From positions 1-38,723 of the forward strand of contig CANDYN010000001.1 of assembly GCA_947424985.1 (NCBI GenBank): a stretch of DNA of 38,723 nt, given 5' to 3'. Positions 17,808 to 25,141 of the stretch are shown here, piece after piece. The position numbers and the translations under genes are program-made. This DNA comes from Rickettsiales bacterium. Lineage in GTDB: Bacteria > Pseudomonadota > Alphaproteobacteria > Rickettsiales > Deianiraeaceae. Within the stretch, counting starts at the first letter, position 1. Every line of letters starts with the position of its first letter. The notes beneath the pieces were generated by a model that saw nothing but the letters and a program-made list of their open reading frames with translations, was not told where the DNA came from and did no database searches.

Positions 17808-18740
17808 ATGAATAAAGAAAATGAACCGATCAACATTATACTCGGAGATGGACAAATTGGCTCTGCAGTAAAAAGAATATTAGAAAATAGCCTCCAATTT
17901 GCAAGAGAAGATATAGACTTTTCAAATGATAAATTACTAAAACCACGACTACATGAGCTACTCGACCCCTTAAAAATTAACTCCATAATAAACACTATAG
18001 CCTATACAAATGTCGATAAAGCTGAAGAGGAAAAAGAACTATGCGAGATGGTGAATGCAAAATCCGTTAAAATCCTGGCTGAATATTGCCATGAAAGAGA
18101 TATTCCACTGATACACTACTCAACTGATTTTGTTTTTGACGGCACAAAACCGAAGCCATATATAGAAACTGATACACCAAATCCAATAAGCCACTACGGA
18201 AAAACAAAACTCCTGGGTGATCAGTATATAGAGCGATGTCACGATAAATATTTGATTTTCAGAGTATCATGGGTCTATTGTATATTGTGTGACGGTAATT
18301 TTGTCAGAAAAATACTCAAAGCAGCAAAAGTAAACAAGGAATTGTCAATAGTGGACGACCAGATCGGAGGATTATCAAGCGCGCACGATATAGCAGCTTT
18401 AACTTGTGCAATCATTAAAGAGCTAAAAATGGTAAATGAGAAAAATCTTTGGGGTCTATATAATATGTCACCGAAAAAATTTGTAAGCAGATTTGATGCT
18501 GCAAAAACAATGCTCAAGATGGCAAAAAAGCATTCAGTTCAAAAACTTGAAAAAGTGGTTTTAAGAAAATCTAAAACTGATAATCAAAATGCAAAAGCGA
18601 AGAGACCATTAAATTCTCGACTTGATTCCTCAAAGCTCAAACAAACCTTCGGAATTGAAATGCCAAAGTGGAAATATTCCCTTGATCGCGGTTTACACTT
18701 TTTATATAAACATTACAAAATATTAAAAATATCTTTATGA
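17808..18740 (+). CDS. rmlD: dTDP-4-dehydrorhamnose reductase-like protein (RmlD family)
   Basis: 310 residues from the ATG at 17808; a TTG overlapping the bamD stop would add 17 non-conserved residues. It is a short-chain dehydrogenase: an N-terminal nucleotide-binding turn GDGQIGSAV, the NTIAYTNVDKAEEE segment, STDFVFDG, and the catalytic Tyr/Lys in HYGKTKLLGD. RmlD reduces dTDP-4-keto-L-rhamnose to dTDP-L-rhamnose for surface polysaccharide. The partner genes rmlA, rmlB and rmlC are not in the window. It ends in ATGA shared with virB9. The C-terminus (about 255-310) is Lys-rich and less conserved. A sugar reductase of different specificity is possible. Confidence 0.85.
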   Translation: MNKENEPINIILGDGQIGSAVKRILENSLQFAREDIDFSNDKLLKPRLHELLDPLKINSIINTIAYTNVDKAEEEKELCEMVNAKSVKILAEYCHERDIPLIHYSTDFVFDGTKPKPYIETDTPNPISHYGKTKLLGDQYIERCHDKYLIFRVSWVYCILCDGNFVRKILKAAKVNKELSIVDDQIGGLSSAHDIAALTCAIIKELKMVNEKNLWGLYNMSPKKFVSRFDAAKTMLKMAKKHSVQKLEKVVLRKSKTDNQNAKAKRPLNSRLDSSKLKQTFGIEMPKWKYSLDRGLHFLYKHYKILKISL

Positions 18741-19669
18741 CTTTTATAAATAAGGTTTCGAAAATTTTAACACTGTGCATTGTCTTTGCACTATTCTGCT
18801 TAATCAAAAGTCAAGCAAATGCAATTACAATCGAACCTCAAGCTTATGGATCCGAAAAAAGAATAAAATACTGGAGATATTATCAAAACGCCGTATTTAA
18901 ACATACCGGATTTCTAAACTTTCCCTGTTATATCCAATTTGAAGACGGCGAAACGGTTTCAAACGTCTCAATCGCCTCTCCACAAAAGAAAATAGTCAAA
19001 AAAAATGACAAAGGTGAAGATGTAACGAAATATGAGGAAGACGATGAACAGAAATGGCTATTTGAAATTAAGGGGTCAAAGCTTTTCTTAAAGCCGGTTG
19101 AAGATGATGGAAACACAATTGCGATAGTAATTACAAATAAGAGGACATACTTTTTTGAACTTCACGTAAAAGTGCCAACCGGTCCTTTTGATACAAGAAT
19201 ACCACTTGGAATATCTTTTCAATATCCGGCCGAAAAAAGCGAAGAAGAAAAAAATGGAGAGGAGAATGCAACCGTGATACAATATAATTCAAAAAGTGCT
19301 CCGGATCTATCAAAACCGCAAAATTACAACTTTAATTATACAATTGCCGGAAATGATATAATAGCGCCAATTAAAATCTTTGATGACGGACAATTTACAT
19401 ACCTTGAATTCAAAGATAAAAATGCAACCCTACCTGCTGTTTTTGGTGTTGATGGAAATGGCTATGAGTTCATACAAAACTTTAGAATTGTCGGAGATTA
19501 TATGGTAATTGAATCCATTTCCCCAACTATGACCCTAAGAAATGGCTCGGATATCGTGTGCATGTTCAATGAATCCATGAAAAATGAAACAGGTGTTGGA
19601 ATCAAAAAACAAGCCAATAAAGACAACAAAACACCATTTGAAGTCTTGCACGTGCCACAAAAAAAGTAG
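18737..19669 (+). CDS. virB9: Type IV secretion system protein VirB9
   Basis: 310 residues with a signal peptide (1-29, ending SQANA before ITIEP). The VirB9/TrbG/CagX pattern is clear: an N-terminal domain of beta strands, then the C-terminal domain with NYNFNYTIAGNDIIAPIKIF DDGQFTYLEF (family N-Y...P..vfDDGxxTyixF) and FRIVGDYMVIESISPTMTLR. VirB9 forms the outer-membrane core ring with VirB7 and VirB10. An acidic/Lys-rich insertion lies around 84-106 and another near 164-177. It overlaps rmlD by four bases, so it is co-translated with envelope genes rather than with other virB genes, whose absence nearby is notable. Confidence 0.92.
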   Translation: MTFINKVSKILTLCIVFALFCLIKSQANAITIEPQAYGSEKRIKYWRYYQNAVFKHTGFLNFPCYIQFEDGETVSNVSIASPQKKIVKKNDKGEDVTKYEEDDEQKWLFEIKGSKLFLKPVEDDGNTIAIVITNKRTYFFELHVKVPTGPFDTRIPLGISFQYPAEKSEEEKNGEENATVIQYNSKSAPDLSKPQNYNFNYTIAGNDIIAPIKIFDDGQFTYLEFKDKNATLPAVFGVDGNGYEFIQNFRIVGDYMVIESISPTMTLRNGSDIVCMFNESMKNETGVGIKKQANKDNKTPFEVLHVPQKK

Positions 19670-19672
19670 ATT

Positions 19673-20272
19673 TTAAATAAATTCCAGTAATTTTAATTTA
19701 ATATCACCAAAAACCAAATCTATATCACGATTTCCATTTACTTTATGAAAGTTTTTAAAATTTTCACATTGTAAAAAACCTTGACGAACAGTTTCGACTT
19801 CATTTATGTCTATGCTGTCAAATTTACTCAAATTTACCCTGCTTTTCATTCTACTTTTAGCATTTTCCGGACTTGAGTCTATAAAGAATGTTAAATCTGG
19901 CATAAAGTTATCACACAAAATTTCATGCATTTTTAAAACATATTCAATTCCTGCTTTTTGTAAAAAACCTTGATACGCAATTGTTGAATGAATGAATCTA
20001 TCGCAAAGAATAATAAATCCGTTTTTAAGATGCGGAAAAACAATCTTTTCAAGATGCTCTTTTCTTATTGCATTCATTAAAATTATCTTATTCTGAACGT
20101 TAATTTCGTTATTTATGATAATATCAACGATTTTTTTTTCCCACTTCTCATGAGTAAAACTCGATTCGCTTGTTTGAACAACCTTCACCTGATTTTGCCT
20201 TAAAAACTCATATACCATACGCATTTGAGAGCTTTTGCCAGACCCATCAATCCCTTCGAAACTTATAAACAT
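19673..20272 (-). CDS. tmk: Thymidylate kinase
   Basis: 199 residues from the ATG at 20272; the codon before it is TTG. The P-loop EGIDGSGKSSQ is at 6-16, the DRF motif (CDRFIHSTIAYQG) near 89-101, and FIDSSPENAKSRMKSR near the lid. It phosphorylates dTMP to dTDP. It converges on virB9 with only 3 bases between the stops, and is divergent from rpsD. Confidence 0.93.
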   Translation of the reverse strand: MFISFEGIDGSGKSSQMRMVYEFLRQNQVKVVQTSESSFTHEKWEKKIVDIIINNEINVQNKIILMNAIRKEHLEKIVFPHLKNGFIILCDRFIHSTIAYQGFLQKAGIEYVLKMHEILCDNFMPDLTFFIDSSPENAKSRMKSRVNLSKFDSIDINEVETVRQGFLQCENFKNFHKVNGNRDIDLVFGDIKLKLLEFI

Positions 20273-20290
20273 CAAATAAAAAAAAGACCT

Positions 20291-20395
20291 ATTTTTGCAA
20301 AAATATTAAATATTTTATTTTTTTGCAAGTAAAATCTTGACAAATATATTTTTTATGTTTCAGTATGATACATGAAATATATTTTTTGTAACTAA
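20291..20395. promoter_or_regulatory. Divergent tmk/rpsD regulatory region with palindrome and 13-base direct repeat
   Basis: A gene-free spacer of about 120 bases. It contains a palindrome AAAATATT-A-AATATTTT (20300-20316), a TTGACA box (20337-20342) toward rpsD, and a TATGAT box (20364-20369) whose 21-base spacing is too long for a classical pair. AAATATATTTTTT occurs twice as an exact direct repeat (20342-20354 and 20375-20387), and TTTCA/TGAAA arms surround the TATGAT. Promoter assignment is uncertain; the region probably holds both divergent promoters. Confidence 0.4.
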
Positions 20396-21007
20396 ATGAT
20401 AAAAAGTAACGAGTCTCATAGTAGAAAATACTGTATTGATATATGGGGCGATAACCCAAATGATCCGTTTGTTAAAAGACCATATAAAAAAGGTCAGCAC
20501 GGAAGAAATTCTATGTCAAAAAACACACCTGATGCAAAAGCGAGAAAACATGCGCAGATATTAAAAACTCATTATCTTCTTTCCGAAAGCGATTTTAGAA
20601 AAATAATTTCAACAGCAAAAAGACAAAAGGGTAATATAATAGATAATATATCCACTATACTTGAATCCATGCCTTTCGTAATAGCGTATAGAGCAAAACT
20701 GGCTCCAACTATGTTCGCAGCGAGACAAATGGTTTCACACAGGAATATTCTATTAAATGGAAAAAAATGCATGAGAAAGCAAGTAGTTAAAATATCTGAT
20801 ACCCTGTCAATATCCAGCAACATCGCTAGCAATGATCATATCAATATGTCACTTGCAAACCTTTCAAGGCCAATTCCAGATTATATCACAGTTGATGTTG
20901 AAAAAAAGACTGCATCGATTAATAGAAATATTAGCTTTAAAGAATTGTTTATATCAAAAATAATCGATGTTAATACAATAGTTTCACGTTATGCAAGAAT
21001 GATTTAA
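20396..21007 (+). CDS. rpsD: 30S ribosomal protein S4
   Basis: 203 residues, normal size. The N-terminus has the DIWGDNPNDPFVKRPYKKGQ and HGRNS segment (family LWG...PGQHG), and the S4 RNA-binding domain follows from about residue 95 (APTMFAARQMVSHRNILLNG). S4 nucleates assembly of the 30S body. It starts with ATG and no Shine-Dalgarno sequence. The gene leads an unusual run with rpsP and rpsJ. S4 autoregulates in some bacteria; a repeat lies in its leader but no link is shown. Confidence 0.93.
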   Translation: MIKSNESHSRKYCIDIWGDNPNDPFVKRPYKKGQHGRNSMSKNTPDAKARKHAQILKTHYLLSESDFRKIISTAKRQKGNIIDNISTILESMPFVIAYRAKLAPTMFAARQMVSHRNILLNGKKCMRKQVVKISDTLSISSNIASNDHINMSLANLSRPIPDYITVDVEKKTASINRNISFKELFISKIIDVNTIVSRYARMI

Positions 21008-21017
21008 TTTTAATTTT

Positions 21018-21329
21018 ATGGTAAAAATAAGACTTTCAAGGGGTGGTAAAAAAAAGCAACCTTTTTATAAAATAGTTGTGGCAAATTCTACGTCACCAAG
21101 AGATGGAAAATTTATAGATAGTGTTGGATTTTACAATCCGATGGCTGCTGAAAACGAGCCAAAGGTTCAGTTTGATACAGAAAAAATCCTTAAATGGTTT
21201 TCAAATGGAGCAATTCCAACTGAAACTGTTGCAAGACTTATGAGCAAAAATGAATCTCTAAAAGATATTTCAGTTGGGTTTTTTAGCCTTAGTAAAAATA
21301 AATCCCCTAAAAAGGAAGCTAAACAGTAA
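21018..21329 (+). CDS. rpsP: 30S ribosomal protein S16
   Basis: 103 residues. Begins VKIRLSRGGKKKQPFYKIVV, the S16 signature, followed by SPRDGKFIDSVGFYNP and a Lys-rich tail. The gene is 10 bases after rpsD and 12 before rpsJ. Its usual partners rimM, trmD and rplS are not present. Confidence 0.96.
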   Translation: MVKIRLSRGGKKKQPFYKIVVANSTSPRDGKFIDSVGFYNPMAAENEPKVQFDTEKILKWFSNGAIPTETVARLMSKNESLKDISVGFFSLSKNKSPKKEAKQ

Positions 21330-21341
21330 TTTTTTTAATAT

Positions 21342-21659
21342 ATGGAAAAAAATCAATTTATAAAAGTTAAATTATCCGCATATCATTATGATGTACTCGA
21401 CAAAATGGTATCTGAAATAATATCACTTGTATCGAAGGTTGGGGGGTATTATCAAGGTCCAATACCTATGCCAACTAAAACAAAGAAGTTTCTTGTGATA
21501 CGTGGTCCGCATATAGATAAAAAATCACGTGAAGCATTTTATTTATCAATACATTCGAGAGTTATATATATAAAATCAGACTCAAGAGTAATGCAAGAAA
21601 TAAAAAATGTAAATATTTCACCTGAAATTGGAGTACAAATAAAAATGCTAGATTCTTAG
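21342..21659 (+). CDS. rpsJ: 30S ribosomal protein S10
   Basis: 105 residues. IKVKLSAYHYDVLDKMVSEI and GPIPMPTKTKKFLVIRGPHI match the N-terminal and loop signatures of S10/NusE, with KSREAFYLSIHSRVIYI after them (family DQFEIRTHKRLIDI). S10 is also the NusE antitermination factor. It normally starts the S10-spc operon; here the next gene encodes an SdhD-like membrane protein instead of rplC, so the operon has been broken. Confidence 0.93.
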   Translation: MEKNQFIKVKLSAYHYDVLDKMVSEIISLVSKVGGYYQGPIPMPTKTKKFLVIRGPHIDKKSREAFYLSIHSRVIYIKSDSRVMQEIKNVNISPEIGVQIKMLDS

Positions 21660-21664
21660 ACTAT

Positions 21665-21991
21665 ATGTCTCAATACAGCGATCATCAAAATTTACATAGA
21701 TTTACGTCATTTTGTTCATGTATATCAGTTTTTTTTGTGTCGCTGTTGTTTCTAAATCAGTCACTACACAGCTCCATTAATTCAAACTTTTTCCTAACTT
21801 TTTTGATAATTTTCATAATATCTTTTTCTCTTCATGGATATATTTCCATGAAAGTTGTACTTGAAGACTATGTAAAATCAAACACAAAAAAGTTCTTTTT
21901 AAACTCATTTTTTCTTTTTGCAACTATTTTTGCATGCAGTTTCTTCTCAATATCCTTGATACGCATGAATATGGTTTTATATAATATTTGA
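21665..21991 (+). CDS. sdhD: Probable succinate dehydrogenase membrane anchor subunit (SdhD-like)
   Basis: 108 residues with three hydrophobic segments (about 15-31, 41-60, 77-98). The second ends in SLHGYISMKVVLEDYVKS (55-72), which aligns with the SdhD heme and quinone region HAWIGMWQVLTDYVK: His57 would be the heme b ligand and Asp68-Tyr69 the conserved DY pair. SdhD anchors the SdhAB dimer of complex II. No sdhC, sdhA or sdhB lies nearby. The gene follows rpsJ by 5 bases. The protein is short and divergent, so it could be another small membrane protein. Confidence 0.6.
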   Translation: MSQYSDHQNLHRFTSFCSCISVFFVSLLFLNQSLHSSINSNFFLTFLIIFIISFSLHGYISMKVVLEDYVKSNTKKFFLNSFFLFATIFACSFFSISLIRMNMVLYNI

Positions 21992-21998
21992 TTTTAGT

Positions 21999-22892
21999 AT
22001 GAAGAAAAAGGGAGTTATTTTTATGACAGATTTAATAATCGCAATGTCAATCATAATATTCCTCTCTTCTGTAACCTTCGTTGTAGCAAATTTTGCAATA
22101 AGAAAGTCAAAAATTACAGGCATAACAAGTGAGATATCATTATACAGAACAGCTATAGCAAACTTCAAAGATACTTATAAATTTTATCCAGGAGACGTTC
22201 CAATAAGTGCAACTTCTACGAACAATTTTCCGACTAACGTCGTCAATAATGCAGTAAAAATATCCAATTATTGCGTAGCAAGTGGAAATAACGAGACCTG
22301 GTGTACACATGGAACCCAAAATGTTACTCCAATAAAAGGACTTAACGCATTTTTACAACTAGCAGCATCCGACAACATAGATAAAAAGATAGTAAATCCA
22401 GATTATACAGTTGTAGCGGCAACAAATCCGTGTCTAAATAACGCCACTGAAAACTTCAACTCGATGTCGGGTATTTTATTCCCAAAATCAAATAGTATAA
22501 AGAATGCAATTTTTATGTTTGGCATTGATGACTCAAAATCAAATAGACTTGAAATGCCAAAAAACAGCACTTTATACTTAACTGCAAACTATTCAAAATA
22601 TTCGTCACGTCCAAGAATTATCTTGTTTAATCCAGCACAATATACAATTTCCTCATCTTGTGAAATCGCAGTCGGAGGATTAGCTGGTAGCGTAAAAAAC
22701 GGAGTAGTTTCTGGATCCATGGCGTATGAAATTGATAAAAAAATAGATGACAATCTAGCGCTCGCAGGAAATGTTTTAGGCGAAAACTCTACAGCAGAAA
22801 CAACAACGTCATGTGTACAATCTGGATCCTATAGTGGATCACAAGATGATAGCAACGACTACGGATGCGTTATGACCTTCATTCTAGATTGA
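21999..22892 (+). CDS. Pilin-like (type IV pseudopilin-like) protein 1
   Basis: 297 residues. A short basic leader (MKKKG) precedes an N-terminal hydrophobic helix (about 6-30), as in type IV pilins, and YRTAIANFKDTYKFYPGDVP (49-68) matches the Y-x-x-x-P-G-D segment common in prepilin-like proteins. The cleavage context is atypical: Gly is not directly before a Phe-x-x-x-Glu start, and Asp replaces the +5 Glu. Six Cys occur in the distal part, two close to the C-terminus (TTSCV and DYGCVM), resembling the disulfide-bounded D region. The gene is 7 bases after the sdhD-like gene. A GGGAG sequence precedes an internal ATG at 22023, an alternative start. No pilus assembly genes are nearby, so its role is unknown. 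Confidence 0.65.
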   Translation: MKKKGVIFMTDLIIAMSIIIFLSSVTFVVANFAIRKSKITGITSEISLYRTAIANFKDTYKFYPGDVPISATSTNNFPTNVVNNAVKISNYCVASGNNETWCTHGTQNVTPIKGLNAFLQLAASDNIDKKIVNPDYTVVAATNPCLNNATENFNSMSGILFPKSNSIKNAIFMFGIDDSKSNRLEMPKNSTLYLTANYSKYSSRPRIILFNPAQYTISSSCEIAVGGLAGSVKNGVVSGSMAYEIDKKIDDNLALAGNVLGENSTAETTTSCVQSGSYSGSQDDSNDYGCVMTFILD

Positions 22893-22938
22893 CTTTCATT
22901 GAAGATAATAATTCAAATTTAAGAGATAAAAAAAGACT

Positions 22939-23862
22939 TTAAAATCTAATCAATGCTGTTCCGCTTGTCATACCACCTCCAACAGCAGACATAGCAATCA
23001 AATCACCTCGCTTTAATCTATCGAAGTTTTCATCAAATACCAGTGGAATTGACGCCGCTGATGTATTTCCATATCTATCAAGATTCATAGGAAACAAAGA
23101 TTCATCAAGACTCAAACTTTGAGCAACGTGCAATATTATCCTCTTATTGGCTTGATGTGCAAAAACAAGAGATAAATCAGATGCCACAAATCCATTTTTA
23201 TCAAGAATAGATAAAACTCCTGATTCCATTTCAGAGATAGCATACTTGAATACATCGATACCGTTCATCAATACATGATTTTCAGAATCAGTTTTCAATA
23301 TATCAGCTAAGGATCCATTGGACTTTAAAATTATATCTATAATTACAGATTCGGATTTTGACTCTTCTATTATCACACACCCTGCTCCATCACCAAACAA
23401 CACGCACGTGTTTCTATCTCGCATATTGATTATACTGGACATTTTATCTGATCCAACAACAGCAACTCTCTTTGCCATACCTGATTTGATAAAATTATTT
23501 GCCACAGATAAAGCATAAATAAATCCAGAACAAACAGCCTGAATATCCATGCAAAAAGCATTTTTTGCCCCAATTTTTTTCTGAACCAAGCATGCAACTG
23601 ATGGAAATTTTAAATCCGGAGTAGTCGTAGCAAGTATTATCGCATCCAAGCTATTAACATCAGCATCTATTTTAGACAAGGCATCCAAAATTGCTGCTGC
23701 TGCCATATCAGAAGTATTTTCCCCATCCTGCGCAAATCTTCTCTCTTTAATGCCGGTTCTTTTAGAAATCCATTCATCAGAAGTATCAACTATCTTAGAG
23801 AGATCATCATTGGTAACAATGCGACTTGGAACATATTTCCCGGATGATAATATTTTAGACAT
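22939..23862 (-). CDS. fabH: 3-oxoacyl-[acyl-carrier-protein] synthase III
   Basis: 307 residues, slightly shorter than the usual 315-325. The catalytic triad is Cys111 (DIQAVCSGFIYAL), His236 (FAHQANKRI) and Asn266 (YGNTSAASIPL). TSDEWISKRTGIKERR near the N-terminus and the C-terminal GGGMTSGTALIRF are also typical. It starts fatty acid synthesis by condensing acetyl-CoA with malonyl-ACP. plsX, its usual upstream partner, is missing; instead it sits 3 bases after a pilin-like gene and converges on another. Confidence 0.95.
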   Translation of the reverse strand: MSKILSSGKYVPSRIVTNDDLSKIVDTSDEWISKRTGIKERRFAQDGENTSDMAAAAILDALSKIDADVNSLDAIILATTTPDLKFPSVACLVQKKIGAKNAFCMDIQAVCSGFIYALSVANNFIKSGMAKRVAVVGSDKMSSIINMRDRNTCVLFGDGAGCVIIEESKSESVIIDIILKSNGSLADILKTDSENHVLMNGIDVFKYAISEMESGVLSILDKNGFVASDLSLVFAHQANKRIILHVAQSLSLDESLFPMNLDRYGNTSAASIPLVFDENFDRLKRGDLIAMSAVGGGMTSGTALIRF

Positions 23863-23865
23863 ATT

Positions 23866-24837
23866 CTAGTTACTAGAGACTTCTTGAATACCAGCACCAC
23901 TTAACAAAACGTGAAGCACGCACCCTTTTGTGGTAGTTCTAACTTTCGAATCTTGATACTTTGCAGAAGTAAGATCTGCAAGCACAGGCGCTGCAACATT
24001 CAATGTTGTACAGCCATTCGTCGTTGCCAACGTCCCCATTCCTTCACCAGATATCGTATTATAAGTTGAATCTGTAGAGTATATAGCATACGGAGTTCCA
24101 TCATCCATTTTGGATTCCAAGGAAATAATATCTGAAGGAGATATAGCTGCAATTTTAGAAGTTGCACTAACATCAACAATAGGCAATGCACCAGCCTGAA
24201 CGTAATCCGTCAAGCTAATAAGGGTTGCCTTAAAATTGGATGCCCAAGTCTTATTATACTCAGCTGCATAAACTGAACTAGCCAAAACAGATCCTTGAAT
24301 AGTCGCAGTTGTATTGCTCGAATCAACCGAAAACACCCAAACAGAATTTCTAATTGGACTACTAATGTGGTGATCGGCAGCAAACGTTTTTAAATTATTA
24401 GCACCCGTACCCGTGTAAGTAGCTAACTTCTGAAGATCTACATTTAAATCATTCTTATATTGATCCATAGCCAATTGTTTATAAGCTATAGGATTTTTCA
24501 TTATAGAGACTACACCACTACCCATCGTTCTATCGTTGACTGCGGCGCTCGTTCCAGCAAGTGCATCCATATCAGCAGACAAAACATCACTTGACATCCT
24601 CCCCCCAGATACTGCCCTACTATCAAAATCTCCAGGAAACTTTCCATAAGAATCGGTAAACACGCCAACGGCAGTCCTAAGATCCGCTATATCGCGAACC
24701 AAGATTTTTACCCTATACATTTGACTCATCATCGGTATTCCAGCGGCAATCATAGCCAGAATTACTATTAAAACAATGAGAAATATCATTAATTCTACAG
24801 ATAGAAACAAGGCATTTTTTCTTTTAAATTGCGTCAT
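23866..24837 (-). CDS. Pilin-like (type IV pseudopilin-like) protein 2
   Basis: 323 residues from the ATG at 24837. The frame also opens upstream at a GTG (24945), but that overlaps the DUF167 gene and adds a non-pilin leader. The start has a basic leader (TQFKRKN), then a long hydrophobic helix with Glu five residues after Phe (FLSVELMIF), as in prepilins, but the residue before Phe is Leu, not Gly. Next comes LRTAVGVFTDSYGKFPGDF, nearly the same pattern as in the protein at 21999-22892. The distal part is Ala/Thr/Ser-rich, and two Cys lie near the C-terminus, one in KGCVLHVLL. It shares a transcript with fabH. Exported pseudopilin-like role inferred. Confidence 0.65.
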   Translation of the reverse strand: MTQFKRKNALFLSVELMIFLIVLIVILAMIAAGIPMMSQMYRVKILVRDIADLRTAVGVFTDSYGKFPGDFDSRAVSGGRMSSDVLSADMDALAGTSAAVNDRTMGSGVVSIMKNPIAYKQLAMDQYKNDLNVDLQKLATYTGTGANNLKTFAADHHISSPIRNSVWVFSVDSSNTTATIQGSVLASSVYAAEYNKTWASNFKATLISLTDYVQAGALPIVDVSATSKIAAISPSDIISLESKMDDGTPYAIYSTDSTYNTISGEGMGTLATTNGCTTLNVAAPVLADLTSAKYQDSKVRTTTKGCVLHVLLSGAGIQEVSSN

Positions 24838-24856
24838 AAAACAAGAAACATAAACT

Positions 24857-24884
24857 AATATACACAAAGGAAAATTAATTTCAA
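24857..24884 (-). promoter_or_regulatory. Putative promoter for the pilin-like 2 / fabH transcript
   Basis: On the minus strand TTGAAA (24879-24884) and TATATT (24857-24862) are separated by 16 bases, and the -10 ends 19 bases before the ATG at 24837. Both hexamers match the sigma-70 consensus at five of six positions. Confidence 0.45.
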
Positions 24885-24901
24885 CAAGTTTTTTATTTTT
24901 T

Positions 24902-25141
24902 TTATTTTCCCATAATTTCAAAAACTTTTGATCTATTTTTTTCACCCAAAATAAGCTTTATATCTGATTTTGAGACATTAAAATATTTTGCTAGAATTTC
25001 AATTACAGATTGATTTGCCCTTCCGTCTTCTGGTGGCTCTGTGACCCTAACTTCATAAACACTATCACCAAAGATATCCCTTGAAAGAGACATTGACTCT
25101 ATTTTTGCAAAAGGCGTAACACGTACGCTGATTTTAGCCAT
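24902..25141 (-). CDS. DUF167 (YggU/UPF0235) family protein
   Basis: 79 residues from the ATG at 25141; the longer open frame to 25276 is read-through of htpG in another frame. The family pattern is clear: ISVRVTPFAK near the start, then YEVRVTEPPEDGRANQSVIEILAKYF and IKLILGEKNRSKVFEI, matching the P-x-x-G-x-A-N and G-x-x-S-R-x-K motifs. The family is widespread and of unknown function. Its ATG overlaps the htpG stop by 8 bases, so it is translationally coupled. Confidence 0.88.
   Translation of the reverse strand: MAKISVRVTPFAKIESMSLSRDIFGDSVYEVRVTEPPEDGRANQSVIEILAKYFNVSKSDIKLILGEKNRSKVFEIMGK

Noticed and set aside
22893..22938. TTGAA/TTCAA inverted repeat as a terminator between pilin-like 1 and fabH
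   Set aside because: The stem has only 5 A/T-rich pairs and no T-run follows on either strand.
24838..24945. Extension of pilin-like protein 2 to a GTG
   Set aside because: It overlaps DUF167 and puts about 36 extra residues before the pilin-type leader.
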